Of a stretch of DNA of 64,000 bases, positions 38,908-50,944 are shown in pieces (position 1 is the stretch's first letter; the number at the start of each line of letters is the position of its first letter). The position numbers and the translations under genes are program-made. The notes beneath the pieces were generated by a model that was not told the origin of the DNA, did no database searches, and saw nothing but the letters and a program-made list of their open reading frames with translations. This stretch comes from Hydrogenophaga sp. (GTDB taxonomy: Bacteria; Pseudomonadota; Gammaproteobacteria; Burkholderiales; Burkholderiaceae_C), in NCBI RefSeq assembly GCF_011390835.1, contig NZ_JAABRQ010000003.1:124001-188000 (forward strand), in the 5' to 3' direction.

Positions 38908-40313
38908 GCGACCCCATCATTGCCCTCTTCATGCTGGGCATCTTCATATTTTTCATTTTTCTGGGATTTCCCATCGCCTTCACCTTGATGGCCATGGGTA
39001 TCAGCTTTGGCTTTTACGCCTACTTCACGCCCGACCAGCTGATCTGGGACAACCGCATCCTCTACCTCTTCACGCAAAACACCTTCAGCGTGATGAACAA
39101 CGATGTGCTGATATCGATACCCCTGTTCTTATTCATGGGCTACATCATCGAGCGGGCAAACATCCTGGACAAACTTTTCCTGAGCCTGCAGGTGGGTTTG
39201 CGTTTTTTGCCAGGCTCAATGGCTGTGGCAGCCTTGGTGACATGCGCACTTTTTGCTACAGCCACCGGCATCGTGGGTGCGGTGGTGACCCTGATGGGCT
39301 TGATTGCCTTGCCGCCCATGCTCAAGGCCGGCTATGACCAGAAGCTGGCGAGTGGCGTCATCACCGCAGGCGGCACCCTGGGCATCTTGATTCCACCCTC
39401 GATCTTGCTCATCGTGTACGCGGCCACGGCCAGCGTCTCGGTGGTCAAGTTGTATGCCGCAGCCATCATCCCTGGCTTCACGCTGGCTGGCCTGTACCTG
39501 ATCTACATCATTGTGCGCGCCACCCTGAACCCCTCTTTGTGCCCCAAACCCAAAGACGTGGATCACTACACGGTTTGGCAAAGTGCGCTGATGGTGCTCA
39601 AAGCGTTCGTGCCCTTGGCGGCGCTGATCATGGCGGTGCTGGGCTCCATTCTGTTTGGCCTGGCCACCCCAAGCGAAGCTGCAGCGATGGGCGCCCTGGG
39701 CGGTATCGTTCTGGCCGTTGTTTACCGAGCATTCACCTGGCAGCGGCTGCGCGAGTCGGTGTACCTCACGGCTCGCACTTCGGCCATGGTGTGTTTCCTG
39801 TTCGTGGGTGCAGCCACCTTTGCGTCGGTGTTCTCGTATTTGGGTGGTGAGCATGTGGTCAAGGACTTCATGCTCGCCCTGAATCTTTCTCCCGTACAGT
39901 TTCTTTTGCTGTCGCAGTTGCTGATTTTTATTCTCGGCTGGCCCCTGGAGTGGAGCGAGATCATCATCATCTTCGTGCCCATCTTCCTGCCACTGCTGCC
40001 TTTGTATGGTATCGACCCGATCCTGTTCGGCATCCTGATAGCCATCAACCTGCAAACGTCTTTCCTGACGCCGCCGATGGCGATGTCAGCCTATTATTTG
40101 AAAGGGGTTGCACCCAAAAGTCTGCATCTGGTGACCATCTTCAAGGGGTGTCTGCCGTTTGTCGGCATGGTGCTGTTCACTCTGGCCATGACCTATGTCT
40201 ACCCGGCCATGGTGACCTATTTGCCGGATCAGTTCTTCAACCAGGCGGTGGAAATCGAAAGAGATCCCAACGATGCGTCCATCGTCAACCCTGATTTCTT
40301 CAAAGTTGATTGA
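38904..40313 (+). CDS. TRAP transporter large permease (DctM type)
   Basis: ATGA overlap; FPIAFTLMAMGISFG, GGTLGILIPPSILLIVYA, LQTSFLTPPMAMSAYYLKG. Confidence 0.95.
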   Translation: MSDPIIALFMLGIFIFFIFLGFPIAFTLMAMGISFGFYAYFTPDQLIWDNRILYLFTQNTFSVMNNDVLISIPLFLFMGYIIERANILDKLFLSLQVGLRFLPGSMAVAALVTCALFATATGIVGAVVTLMGLIALPPMLKAGYDQKLASGVITAGGTLGILIPPSILLIVYAATASVSVVKLYAAAIIPGFTLAGLYLIYIIVRATLNPSLCPKPKDVDHYTVWQSALMVLKAFVPLAALIMAVLGSILFGLATPSEAAAMGALGGIVLAVVYRAFTWQRLRESVYLTARTSAMVCFLFVGAATFASVFSYLGGEHVVKDFMLALNLSPVQFLLLSQLLIFILGWPLEWSEIIIIFVPIFLPLLPLYGIDPILFGILIAINLQTSFLTPPMAMSAYYLKGVAPKSLHLVTIFKGCLPFVGMVLFTLAMTYVYPAMVTYLPDQFFNQAVEIERDPNDASIVNPDFFKVD

Positions 40314-41665
40314 TGACTGAACGCACAAGAAACGTCTCTGAACTCACTGCTTTGGAAATCCGGGAGCATCTGCTCAGCGGTCAGGAGACGGTGGAGGAGT
40401 TCACGGCCAAACTCGGGCGCTTCGCCGATGCGGCGGACCAAGCTGTCAAGGCCTTCGCACACCGCGATGACCGCGTGGTGGCCCTGCAAGCCGACCACCT
40501 GCAGCGGGAGCGCACCGCAGGCCACCTGCCTGGACCGCTTTACGGTGTGCCAGTCGGCATCAAGGACATCATCGACACCACCGATTTCCCGACCGAGTAC
40601 GGCAGCCCAATCCATGCCGGTCGCTATTCTGTGGGAGATGCCACCGTGGTGTCTCGCTTGCGTGCGGCAGGAGCAGTGATTTTCGGAAAGACGGTGACCA
40701 CCGAGTTTGCGACCTCGCAACCTGGCCCCACACGCAACCCACACAACTTGGACCACACCCCTGGCGGTTCTTCCAGCGGTTCGGCGGCCGCCGTCGCCGC
40801 GGGCATGGTGCCTGTGGCTTTGGGCACGCAGACCAACGGCTCCGTCATCCGGCCCGCTTCGTTTTGTGGGGTGTACGCGTTCAAGCCTTCGCGCGGTCTG
40901 TTACCGCGCACAGGGGTACTTGATCAGTCGCCATCGCTCGACGAGATCGGTGTCTTCGCACGCAACCTTGAAGACATTGCAAAAATCACCGAAATCATGT
41001 CGGGCGACGATGGCCACGATCCGGCCAGCGCACGCCAGTCGCCACGACTTCTCTACGATGTGGCGATTTCAGAGCCGCCTCTGAAGCCAAAATTCTGTTT
41101 CGTCAAAACCCCTTGGTGGGACGACGTGGAGCCCGAGGCGCGTGAGGCCTACGAGGCTTTTGTGGATCATCTGGATGATTGCGTCGAATATGTTCAGCTG
41201 CCCGATATCGTAAAAAAGGCGGCCCCCTGGCTGACCACCATCAATGAGGTCGAACTCGGCGTGTGCCTGCAGCAAGAGTGGAACCACAGCCGGGAGCTGC
41301 TGAGCGAGACCTTGCGCGCACGGGTTGAAAAATCCATGGCCATTTCGGGCACCGAGTACCTGATCGCCAAAGACCGCATGATCCACGTCATGAGTGCGTT
41401 CGATGAGTACTTCGCCTCTTACGATGCAATTTTGTGTCCGGCAGCATTGGGCACAGCGCCGCACGGTCTGGCATCCACCGGCAACCCGATCATGCAGACC
41501 GCGTGGAGCTTTGCCGGACTGCCCAGCGTCAATTTGCCACTGCTGAACCTGTCGAATGGATTGCCGCTGGGCGTTCAGGCGGTAGGCTCGTACCGGAATG
41601 ACGGCCGGCTGCTGCGCTCCTCCCGCTGGTTGGTGTCTGAGTTTTTCAACAGGAACATGTCATGA
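40313..41665 (+). CDS. Amidase (amidase signature family)
   Basis: YGVPVGIKDIIDT, TPGGSSSGSAAAVAAGMVPVALGTQTNGSVIRPASFCG. Confidence 0.93.
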   Translation: MTERTRNVSELTALEIREHLLSGQETVEEFTAKLGRFADAADQAVKAFAHRDDRVVALQADHLQRERTAGHLPGPLYGVPVGIKDIIDTTDFPTEYGSPIHAGRYSVGDATVVSRLRAAGAVIFGKTVTTEFATSQPGPTRNPHNLDHTPGGSSSGSAAAVAAGMVPVALGTQTNGSVIRPASFCGVYAFKPSRGLLPRTGVLDQSPSLDEIGVFARNLEDIAKITEIMSGDDGHDPASARQSPRLLYDVAISEPPLKPKFCFVKTPWWDDVEPEAREAYEAFVDHLDDCVEYVQLPDIVKKAAPWLTTINEVELGVCLQQEWNHSRELLSETLRARVEKSMAISGTEYLIAKDRMIHVMSAFDEYFASYDAILCPAALGTAPHGLASTGNPIMQTAWSFAGLPSVNLPLLNLSNGLPLGVQAVGSYRNDGRLLRSSRWLVSEFFNRNMS

Positions 41666-41835
41666 AGCCACTTCAACGTGCCACGGGCCTCATTGGTCTG
41701 ATCTTGATGGCCGCATTTCTGGTGCCCTACATCATGAAGCTGCCGCAACTCGACATCACCATCATTCTGCTGGGAGGCTTGGCTTTGGCGGTCTATGATT
41801 ACCTTTCAAGCGGCAAGGATGAAGAGTCTCGCTGA
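41662..41835 (+). CDS. 57-aa small membrane protein translationally coupled to the amidase
   Basis: ATGA overlap with amidase stop: MKPLQRATGLIGLILMAAFLVPYIMKLPQLDITIILLGGLALAVYDYLSSGKDEESR; two TM segments. Below the ORF-track size cutoff. Confidence 0.75.
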   Translation: MKPLQRATGLIGLILMAAFLVPYIMKLPQLDITIILLGGLALAVYDYLSSGKDEESR

Positions 41836-41938
41836 TTTCACCGATCGGTGATTGGAGCCGCCCGCGCGGCAATACGACATAGGGGCTGTTGGCTCCACCA
41901 CCTTTGGCAAGGTCACAAAGGAGGAGAAAAGCGCTACT

Positions 41939-41962
41939 ATTGACGTTTACGTAAACGTCAAT
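41939..41962. promoter_or_regulatory. Perfect 24-bp palindrome ATTGACGTTTACGTAAACGTCAAT, candidate LiuR/MerR-type operator
   Basis: Perfect self-complementarity; about 45 bp upstream of the ppk2 start in a region without coding evidence. Confidence 0.75.
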
Positions 41963-42006
41963 TGGCGACGCGCCTGATGGGGTGCATCGCAGCAACAAGG
42001 AACGCC

Positions 42007-42906
<900 letters not shown>

Positions 42907-42933
42907 CCCCTTTCTCGATTCACGGATGTCACC

Positions 42934-45900
42934 ATGACCCAGCTCTCAGCCGACTACCAGGCCCTGGCCAACTACCGCCCTACCCACAAAGTGCGTTTCG
43001 TCACCGCAGCCAGTCTGTTTGATGGTCACGACGCTGCCATCAACATCATGCGGCGCATCTTGCAAGGCATGGGTGCCGAAGTGATCCACCTGGGCCACAA
43101 CCGCTCGGTGGACGACGTGGTCACGGCTGCCCTGCAGGAAGACGTGCAAGGCATTGCGATCAGCTCCTACCAGGGCGGCCATGTGGAGTACTTCAAGTAC
43201 ATGGTCGACCTGCTGCGCGAGCGCGGTGGCCAGCACATTCAGGTCTTCGGCGGTGGCGGTGGCGTGATCGTGCCAGCCGAAATCCGCGAGCTGCAGGACT
43301 ACGGCGTGGCCCGCATCTACAGTCCCGAAGACGGCCAGCGCATGGGGCTGGCCGGCATGATTGGCGAGATGGTGATGCGCTGCGACCGCGACATCAGCGA
43401 CCACGCCCCCTCCGAACTCGCAGCCATCCAGGGCCATGGCGAGATGCCCTGGCGCGCGCTGGCCCAGCTGATCACCGCCATCGAAAACGCTCAGGCGCAG
43501 CCAGCGCTGATGGACACCTTGCGGACCCACGCGGCAGGTATCCAGACCCCGGTGCTCGGCATCACCGGCACCGGCGGTGCAGGCAAATCGTCGCTGACCG
43601 ACGAACTGATCCGTCGCTTGCGGCTGGACCAGGACGATGCGCTGCGCATCGCCGTGATTTCCATCGACCCCTCGCGCCGCAAGAGCGGCGGCGCCCTGCT
43701 GGGCGACCGCATCCGCATGAACGCCATCACGCCCTGGCAACAGGGCCCGAGGGTCTACATGCGCAGCCTCGCCACGCGAGACACCAGCAGCGAGATCAGC
43801 GCCTCCTTGCCAGACGTGCTGGCAGCCTGCAAGGTGGCCGGCTTTGACCTCATCGTGGTGGAGACTTCGGGCATTGGCCAGGGCGACGCCGCCATCGTGC
43901 CGCATGTGGACATCCCCATGTACGTGATGACGCCCGAGTTCGGCGCGGCCAGCCAGCTGGAGAAGATCGACATGCTCGACTTCGCCGAGTTTGTCGCCAT
44001 CAACAAATTCGACCGCAAAGGGGCGCTGGATGCCCTGCGCGATGTGGCCAAGCAGGTGCAGCGCAACCGCGAAGCCTTCACCGTGATGCCCGACACCATG
44101 CCCGTATTCGGTACCATGGCCGCGCGCTTCAACGACGACGGCGTGACCGCGCTCTACCAGGCGATCAAGGTGCGGCTGCAGGCGCTTGGACTTCCCCTGA
44201 CCGCGGAGCGGCTGCCAGCGGTCAAGGTGCGCCACAGCACCAACCAGACCCCCATCGTGCCGCCTGCACGCACCCGCTACCTGGCCGAGATTTCGGACAC
44301 GGTTCGCGGCTACAAGCGGCGCGCCCGCGCGCAGGCCCAGCTGGCGCGCGAGATCCAGCAGCTGCGCGAAGCCGCGCGCATGCTCGCGGTCGACAAGCCG
44401 AACCGGCCCAAGGCCTCGGAAGCGGCGATCGACCTGGCCCAGGAACGCGAACTGCAGCAGGACAACGACGCGCGCAAACTGCTGACCCAGTGGCCCGACA
44501 TGCAAAAGGCCTACGCCGGCGACGAGTACGTGGTGAAGATCCGCGACAAAGAGATCCGCACCGCACTGACAACGAAATCGCTCTCAGGCACCGTGATCCG
44601 CAAGGTGGCACTGCCGCAGTTTGAGGACCACGGTGAAATCCTCAAGTGGCTGATGCTAGACAACGTGCCGGGCAGTTACCCCTACACCGCGGGCACCTTC
44701 GCCTTCAAGCGCGAAGGCGAGGACCCGACCCGCATGTTTGCCGGTGAAGGCGACGCCTTCCGCACCAACAAGCGCTTCAAGCTGCTCAGCGAAGGCCTTC
44801 CAGCCAAACGCCTGTCCACTGCTTTCGACTCGGTCACGCTCTACGGCAACGACCCCGACCGACGACCGGACATCTACGGCAAGGTGGGCAACTCGGGCGT
44901 GTCGATCGCAACGCTTGACGACATGAAGGTGCTCTACGGGGGTTTCGACCTCTGCCACCCGGCCACCTCGGTCTCCATGACCATCAACGGTCCGGCGCCC
45001 AGCATCCTGGCCATGTTCATGAACACCGCCATCGATCAGAACATCGACAAGTTCAAGACCGATAACGGTCGTGAGCCCACCGACACCGAAGCACAGAAGA
45101 TCAAGGAATGGGTGTTGGCCAATGTGCGCGGCACGGTACAGGCCGACATCCTGAAAGAAGACCAGGGCCAGAACACCTGCATCTTCAGCACAGAGTTCTC
45201 ACTCAAGGTCATGGGCGACATCGCCGAGTACTTCGTGCACCACGATGTGCGCAATTTCTACTCGGTCTCGATCAGTGGCTATCACATCGCCGAAGCCGGA
45301 GCCAATCCGCTCAGCCAGCTCGCGTTCACGCTCAGCAACGGCTTCACCTTTGTGGAGGCCTACCTGGCGCGCGGAATGCACATCGACGACTTTGCGCCCA
45401 ACCTGTCCTTCTTCTTCAGCAACGGCATGGACCCAGAGTACACCGTGCTCGGCCGCGTAGCGCGCCGCATCTGGGCGGTGGCCATGAAAGAGAAGTACGG
45501 TGCCAACGAGCGCAGCCAGAAGCTCAAGTACCACGTGCAGACCAGCGGGCGCAGCCTGCACGCACAAGAGATCCAGTTCAACGACATCCGCACCACGCTG
45601 CAGGCGCTGATTGCCATTTACGACAACTGCAACAGCCTGCACACCAACGCGTTTGACGAGGCCATCACCACACCGACCGAAGACTCGGTTCGCCGCGCTA
45701 TGGCGATCCAGCTCATCATCAACCGCGAATGGGGACTGGCCAAGAATGAGAACCCCAACCAGGGTGCTTTCATCATCGAGGAGCTCACCGAGCTGGTGGA
45801 AGAAGCGGTGCTGGCCGAGTTCGAAAAGATCGCTGACCGCGGTGGCGTGCTGGGTGCGATGGAAACCGGCTACCAGCGCGGCAAGATCCAGGACGAGTCC

Positions 45901-46227
45901 ATGCACTACGAGATGCTGAAGCACACCGGCGAATACCCCATCGTCGGTGTCAACACCTTCCGCAATCCCCACGGCGACCTGACGCCCGAGACCCTGGAGT
46001 TGGCGCGCTCGACCGACGAAGAAAAGCAAAGCCAGTTGAAGCGACTGGCCGACTTCCACGCCACCCATGCCCAGGCGGCGCCGGCCATGCTCGAACGCCT
46101 GAAGCAGGCAGTGATCCACAACCACAATGTGTTCGAAGTGCTGATGGAGGCGGTGCGGGTGTGCTCGCTGGGCCAGATCACCAGCGCATTGTTCGAGGTG
46201 GGCGGGCAGTACCGACGCAATATGTGA
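42934..46227 (+). CDS. icmF: Fused isobutyryl-CoA mutase/G-protein chaperone (IcmF)
   Basis: B12-binding N-terminus ([34 protein letters not shown]), central GTPase ([17 protein letters not shown]), C-terminal acyl-CoA mutase domain. Confidence 0.95.
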   Translation: MTQLSADYQALANYRPTHKVRFVTAASLFDGHDAAINIMRRILQGMGAEVIHLGHNRSVDDVVTAALQEDVQGIAISSYQGGHVEYFKYMVDLLRERGGQHIQVFGGGGGVIVPAEIRELQDYGVARIYSPEDGQRMGLAGMIGEMVMRCDRDISDHAPSELAAIQGHGEMPWRALAQLITAIENAQAQPALMDTLRTHAAGIQTPVLGITGTGGAGKSSLTDELIRRLRLDQDDALRIAVISIDPSRRKSGGALLGDRIRMNAITPWQQGPRVYMRSLATRDTSSEISASLPDVLAACKVAGFDLIVVETSGIGQGDAAIVPHVDIPMYVMTPEFGAASQLEKIDMLDFAEFVAINKFDRKGALDALRDVAKQVQRNREAFTVMPDTMPVFGTMAARFNDDGVTALYQAIKVRLQALGLPLTAERLPAVKVRHSTNQTPIVPPARTRYLAEISDTVRGYKRRARAQAQLAREIQQLREAARMLAVDKPNRPKASEAAIDLAQERELQQDNDARKLLTQWPDMQKAYAGDEYVVKIRDKEIRTALTTKSLSGTVIRKVALPQFEDHGEILKWLMLDNVPGSYPYTAGTFAFKREGEDPTRMFAGEGDAFRTNKRFKLLSEGLPAKRLSTAFDSVTLYGNDPDRRPDIYGKVGNSGVSIATLDDMKVLYGGFDLCHPATSVSMTINGPAPSILAMFMNTAIDQNIDKFKTDNGREPTDTEAQKIKEWVLANVRGTVQADILKEDQGQNTCIFSTEFSLKVMGDIAEYFVHHDVRNFYSVSISGYHIAEAGANPLSQLAFTLSNGFTFVEAYLARGMHIDDFAPNLSFFFSNGMDPEYTVLGRVARRIWAVAMKEKYGANERSQKLKYHVQTSGRSLHAQEIQFNDIRTTLQALIAIYDNCNSLHTNAFDEAITTPTEDSVRRAMAIQLIINREWGLAKNENPNQGAFIIEELTELVEEAVLAEFEKIADRGGVLGAMETGYQRGKIQDESMHYEMLKHTGEYPIVGVNTFRNPHGDLTPETLELARSTDEEKQSQLKRLADFHATHAQAAPAMLERLKQAVIHNHNVFEVLMEAVRVCSLGQITSALFEVGGQYRRNM

Positions 46228-46306
46228 GCCTCAGTCCGCGCAGGGTTCAAGTTGGCGATGAAGGCGCCGAGACGGCTTACACTGGCGTTCACCATTTCGA
46301 TCACCC

Positions 46307-49300
46307 ATGCCCTCTCCTGACTCCGCACCGCTCCCAACGGCTCAGGACCTGCCCGCATCGGATGTTTCGTCGCCTTTGAGACGAACCCAGCGCCGCTTGC
46401 TGGCATTTGCCACGGCAGGTTGTATCCTGGTCCTGCTGGGAGGTACCGCCGCCTTCCTCTGGAATGCGCGGGAACAAGTCTTGGATCAGGCGGAGCTTCT
46501 TGCCACCGAGCGCAGCGAGCGACTGGCAGAGGGCCTGGAGCAGGCACTCAGACTTGCAAGTGCCGTTATCAGGTCTGTCGATGACCAGATCGAATCTGCA
46601 TCCGGTCAACCGTTTGAGGCCCCACCGGCGCAGGAGGCAAAGCGTCAAGCCGATTTGCTCGCCGCACTTCCGTTGCCATTCCATCTCTATGCTGTCGGAC
46701 CGCAGGATCGAAAGATCGCGCTGGTGGGTGAGTCAGGCCCTCTGACCTTGCAGGCGACGCCTTCCCACCTGAGGCGGCTCAACCTGATCGCCGATCGTTG
46801 GGGCATCGGGGATACCGAAGGCAGCCCGGGGCAGCGTGTCTTACCGCTGCGCTGGCGGGCTGTGCCCAACCTGCAGGGAATCGAGGGCTACGGCGTGGAC
46901 CTGGATTTCGAGGCCTTGCAGCGCTGGCTGGAGCGCGAGCGCCGCGACCCCGAAGATCACGCGGTCCTGTTCCGGCTCAATCAGGATGGCACCGCCACTC
47001 TGCTGGCACTCGCCCCCCTGATCGACAGTCAGCTCGGCATCAGGCTCGCGCCCGAGTGGGTGGCGCAGGCGCGGCTCAGCGCGACCGGTGCCGTGGGCCT
47101 GCATAGCCCGCTGGACGGTCATTCCCGCCGCGTTGCGTTCCATCGGCTCGACGGGCCAGCCGACCAGCTGGTCATCGTGTACGGCGTTTCTACCGCCGGC
47201 GCACTGGTGAACTGGAGAGTACAAATGGTCTATCTGGCGGGTCTGGCCCTGTTGCTGGCTGCCAGCATGGGCGCTGGCGGCTGGCGCCTGGACCGCTCGT
47301 TGCGTGAGCTGACCGACAGCAAGCGAAGGTTCGAGCTGGCGCTGCAGTCGGGCCATGTGTGGGACTGGGACATCGCTGAGGGTGCCCTGCGTTACGCGCC
47401 CGGCTTCCTGCAAAACTTGGGCGTGCCACCAACCCCACCCGACCGGCTCACGACCAAGCTCTACCAGCTCATGCTCCCCGAAGACGCGATCCGCGTGAAG
47501 GCTGCACTGCGTGACCACGTCGTGCACCACAAGCCCTATGCCATCACATTCCGCCTGCTCGACAGCGCGGGCGAGTTGCGATGGTTCGAAACCCAGGGCC
47601 AGGCATTCTGGGACCGCAACGGGATCGCCACGTACATGGCGGGCACCACCTTCGAGATTACACAGCGCCTGCAGCTGGAAGAATCCCAGCGCCAGACCCT
47701 GCAGCGGCTGGACACCGTCGCCAACGCGTCGCCCGTGCTGTTCTGGACCGCCGATCTCCTGGGGCAACGCGACTGGGTGAACCAGCGCTGGCTCACCTTC
47801 AGGGGGCATAGCCTGGAGCAGGAACTGGGGGATGGCTGGATGGACGGCATCCACCCGGACGACCTGGAGCGGCGCCGAACCGCCACGCCGCCCGATCCGC
47901 AAGAACAAGCCTCTTGCGCAATGGAATACCGGCTGCGCCACCACGACGGCAGCTACCGCTGGGTGGTGGACCAATGGCTGCCGCGCTTCGACGCCGATCA
48001 GCAGCCAATTGGCTACATCGGCTCGTGTGTGGACGTGACCGAGCTCAAGCAGGCCGAGGCCGAAGCGCGGCAACGTGGCGCCATGCTCGAACGGGTGTTC
48101 GATGTGCTGCAGGACATGCTGTTCGTGGTGGATGCCGAGGGCCGTTTTCTGCACTACCAGGGTGCCGCCGATGCCAAGCTGTATGCACCCGCAGAGCGGT
48201 TCCTCGGCCGCGTCATCGACGAGGTCATGCCCGGCGAGCTGGCCAGTTTGCTCAGGCGCGAAATGGCACAGGCCAAGAATGGCCAACTGCGCGATTTTGA
48301 CTACAGCATGGATCTGCCTGGCGGGCGTCACCATTTCAACGCCCGGTTGGCTTACTTGACCGAGGGCAACCAGTACATGGTGGTGGCCCGCGACATCACC
48401 GAGCGCGAAACCCTCAAGGAACAGCGCGAGCGTCTGCAGCAGTTCCTGATCCTGCAGCTGCGCCTGGCGAGCCAGTTCATCAACCACCCGCTGGACACCA
48501 TCGACAAGGAGATCGACCGAGCGCTGGGCGAAATCGGCGAATTCGTGCGGGCCGACCGCGCCTACATCTTCGCCTACGACATGCAGGCGAATACCGCCTC
48601 CAACACGCACGAGTGGTGCGCACCAGGCATCGAGCCGGCGATCGAGCAACTGCAAGACCTGAGCATGGACCTGATTCCTGACTGGGTAGCGGCGCATACG
48701 CAAAAGAGGGCGCTCTGGGTGGACGATGTGCAAGCCCTGCCCCAAGGCAACCTGCGGGCCATCCTGGAACCCCAGTCGATCTGCAGCCTGATCACGCTGC
48801 CCATGAACTCGACACAGGGGCTGCTAGGTTTCGTGGGCTTTGACTCGGTGCGTGCAACGCATGTCTACGATCAGGAAGAAATCAGCCTGCTGCATCTGTT
48901 CGCGCAGATGCTGGTCAACGTGCAGGAGCGCAAGCAGGCTGAGGCGCGTCTCCACGAACTCGCCGCCGAACTGGAAATTCGGGTCCAGGACCGCACCCGA
49001 CAATTGGGCACCAGCGTCAAGCGACTCAGCCAGGCCAACCGAGAACTCGAATCGTTCGCCTACTCAGTCTCCCACGACCTGAAATCACCCCTGCGCAGCA
49101 TGGAGGGGTTTGCCAGCCTGCTTGTGCAGGAACACGACGATCAGCTGGGCGACGAGGCGCGCGACTACCTGCAGCGCATCCAGGCCGCCACCCGGCACAT
49201 GGGGCGCTTGATCAACGACCTGCTGTCTTACGCGCGCATCGAGCAGTTCGAACAGGGGCTGACGGGTCTGGCGCTGGAGCCGCTGGTGACCGAGGTGGTG

Positions 49301-49714
49301 CAGGGCATGCGCAATGAAATCGATGCGCTCGGTGCGCAGGTGCGGGTCGACATACAGCCCGGCCTCGCTGCCATCGCCCATCCGCAAGGCTTGGCCATGG
49401 TGCTGCGCAACCTGATCGACAACGCGCTCAAGTTCACGCAGCCAGGTGAGCCGCCAGAGATCACGATTCGGGGACAGGTGGTGGGGCCGGTGGTGCGCCT
49501 GTCGGTGGCGGACCGCGGGCAGGGCTTTGACATGCGCTACCACGACCGCATCTTCGCCATCTTCCAGCGGCTGCATCGTGGCGACCAGACGCCAGGGACC
49601 GGCATTGGTCTGGCGATGGTGCACAAGGCGATCGAGCGCATGGATGGCCGCATCTGGGCCGACAGCACGCCCGGCCAGGGCGCCACCTTCTACATCGAAC
49701 TGCCGCGCGCCTGA
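46307..49714 (+). CDS. Multi-domain sensor histidine kinase (N-terminal extracytoplasmic sensor, PAS repeats, GAF, HisKA-HATPase)
   Basis: TM helices near N-terminus and residue ~300; several PAS/PAC segments; GAF-like block; YSVSHDLKSPLRSMEGF H-box; GIGLAMVHKAIERMDG. Confidence 0.92.
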   Translation: MPSPDSAPLPTAQDLPASDVSSPLRRTQRRLLAFATAGCILVLLGGTAAFLWNAREQVLDQAELLATERSERLAEGLEQALRLASAVIRSVDDQIESASGQPFEAPPAQEAKRQADLLAALPLPFHLYAVGPQDRKIALVGESGPLTLQATPSHLRRLNLIADRWGIGDTEGSPGQRVLPLRWRAVPNLQGIEGYGVDLDFEALQRWLERERRDPEDHAVLFRLNQDGTATLLALAPLIDSQLGIRLAPEWVAQARLSATGAVGLHSPLDGHSRRVAFHRLDGPADQLVIVYGVSTAGALVNWRVQMVYLAGLALLLAASMGAGGWRLDRSLRELTDSKRRFELALQSGHVWDWDIAEGALRYAPGFLQNLGVPPTPPDRLTTKLYQLMLPEDAIRVKAALRDHVVHHKPYAITFRLLDSAGELRWFETQGQAFWDRNGIATYMAGTTFEITQRLQLEESQRQTLQRLDTVANASPVLFWTADLLGQRDWVNQRWLTFRGHSLEQELGDGWMDGIHPDDLERRRTATPPDPQEQASCAMEYRLRHHDGSYRWVVDQWLPRFDADQQPIGYIGSCVDVTELKQAEAEARQRGAMLERVFDVLQDMLFVVDAEGRFLHYQGAADAKLYAPAERFLGRVIDEVMPGELASLLRREMAQAKNGQLRDFDYSMDLPGGRHHFNARLAYLTEGNQYMVVARDITERETLKEQRERLQQFLILQLRLASQFINHPLDTIDKEIDRALGEIGEFVRADRAYIFAYDMQANTASNTHEWCAPGIEPAIEQLQDLSMDLIPDWVAAHTQKRALWVDDVQALPQGNLRAILEPQSICSLITLPMNSTQGLLGFVGFDSVRATHVYDQEEISLLHLFAQMLVNVQERKQAEARLHELAAELEIRVQDRTRQLGTSVKRLSQANRELESFAYSVSHDLKSPLRSMEGFASLLVQEHDDQLGDEARDYLQRIQAATRHMGRLINDLLSYARIEQFEQGLTGLALEPLVTEVVQGMRNEIDALGAQVRVDIQPGLAAIAHPQGLAMVLRNLIDNALKFTQPGEPPEITIRGQVVGPVVRLSVADRGQGFDMRYHDRIFAIFQRLHRGDQTPGTGIGLAMVHKAIERMDGRIWADSTPGQGATFYIELPRA

Positions 49715-49720
49715 GCGCGC

Positions 49721-50803
49721 TCAGGCCGGTGCGGACAGCGGCAGGTTGATCAGCAGGTTTTGCGGCTTGAGCTTGAGCAGACCCTGCTCGGTCATGGCCA
49801 GGCCCAGGTAAACCGGTTTGCCTTGAAGGTCGGCCTGCATGTCGGCCGAGTTTTCGAATCGCAGGCGGAACAGGCTGATCAACCGCTGCTGCCGTTGCGC
49901 CGACACCTCGTTGCCCTGGTACAGGTCGTTGAGCAGCTGGGTGGATTCGACGTCCAGCCCCAGGTGCCAGCGCCAGGAGGGGTCGTCCACACGGGCTTCT
50001 GGCTGGATGCGCACTGCCACACCGAGGAAGTGCTTCACCCAGCGCTCCAGCACCGCAGCCAGCGCCTTGAGGCCGGAGCGCGAACGGGTCATGGTCAGCG
50101 TGAGGCCGTGGGGCAGCTCCTGCTGCACTTCGTGGGTGAGGTCCAGCACGAAGTTGAAGCGCCCGGGCCCCTCGCAGCTTTGCAGGTAACGCGCCGCGTT
50201 GTCGTCCCCCAGCACCTCCACCTGCACCACCGGCAGCGACGCGCCGCTCTGCAGCAGCAGGCGCCCCATGCCACCCAGCCCCGCGGTTTCATTGAGCATG
50301 TCCAGTACATCGGCGTCGCCGCTGAGCACCCGACCTTCCTGCACCTGCACACGCTGGCGCCGGAACAGCAGCTCGGCAGCGCGCCAGACCCAGGCATCGG
50401 TTTCGTCCGCCAGCAGGTTGCGCACGATGGCCTGGACCATCAGGTCGAGAAACAAGGGCGGCAGCTGGATCGCGCCCGCGCGGAAGAAGCCGGCATAGGC
50501 GGCTTCCAGCGAACCCGCCTGCAAGACGGCGTCGCGCAGCTTCAGAAACAGCTGGTGATTGGCGCGCGCGTCGGCATCCTGCAGCGCGCCGAGCTCGGAC
50601 GGGGAGACGGCACGGGTGGGCGCCAACATGAGCGATTCGTGCAGCGCGTGCTCGGCCGCACAGGACTCTTCCACCAGCGCGAGCTCGGGGCGCTGCAACC
50701 AGAGGCGCCAGTAGTCGTCCGACGGCTCCAGCCAGCCACGGGCATTGCGGCGCAGGTGGTCAAAGCCACAGGAATTCCATACAGAAGGAGCAGTGTCAGG
50801 CAT
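49721..50803 (-). CDS. Conserved hypothetical protein (DUF6352-like)
   Basis: Start MPDTAPSVWNSCGFDHLRRNARGWLEPSDDYWRLWLQRPELALVEESC; family name from memory. Confidence 0.6.
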   Translation of the reverse strand: MPDTAPSVWNSCGFDHLRRNARGWLEPSDDYWRLWLQRPELALVEESCAAEHALHESLMLAPTRAVSPSELGALQDADARANHQLFLKLRDAVLQAGSLEAAYAGFFRAGAIQLPPLFLDLMVQAIVRNLLADETDAWVWRAAELLFRRQRVQVQEGRVLSGDADVLDMLNETAGLGGMGRLLLQSGASLPVVQVEVLGDDNAARYLQSCEGPGRFNFVLDLTHEVQQELPHGLTLTMTRSRSGLKALAAVLERWVKHFLGVAVRIQPEARVDDPSWRWHLGLDVESTQLLNDLYQGNEVSAQRQQRLISLFRLRFENSADMQADLQGKPVYLGLAMTEQGLLKLKPQNLLINLPLSAPA

Positions 50804-50944
50804 CGGGGGGTCGTGAGTGAAACCCCGATGCACAGACAACCTCGCTCGGGGTGCCCGATTGTCCTTCAGCAGGGCCAACTCGCCCCGAGCGGGGTCAAAG
50901 GCGCGCCAAGGCGTGGATTGCAGCGCACCGCCCAGGCACGAGGG

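Noticed and set aside
42946-44505. 519-aa minus-strand ORF
   Set aside because: Antisense of icmF.
46841-48745. 634-aa minus-strand ORF
   Set aside because: Antisense of the multi-PAS histidine kinase gene.
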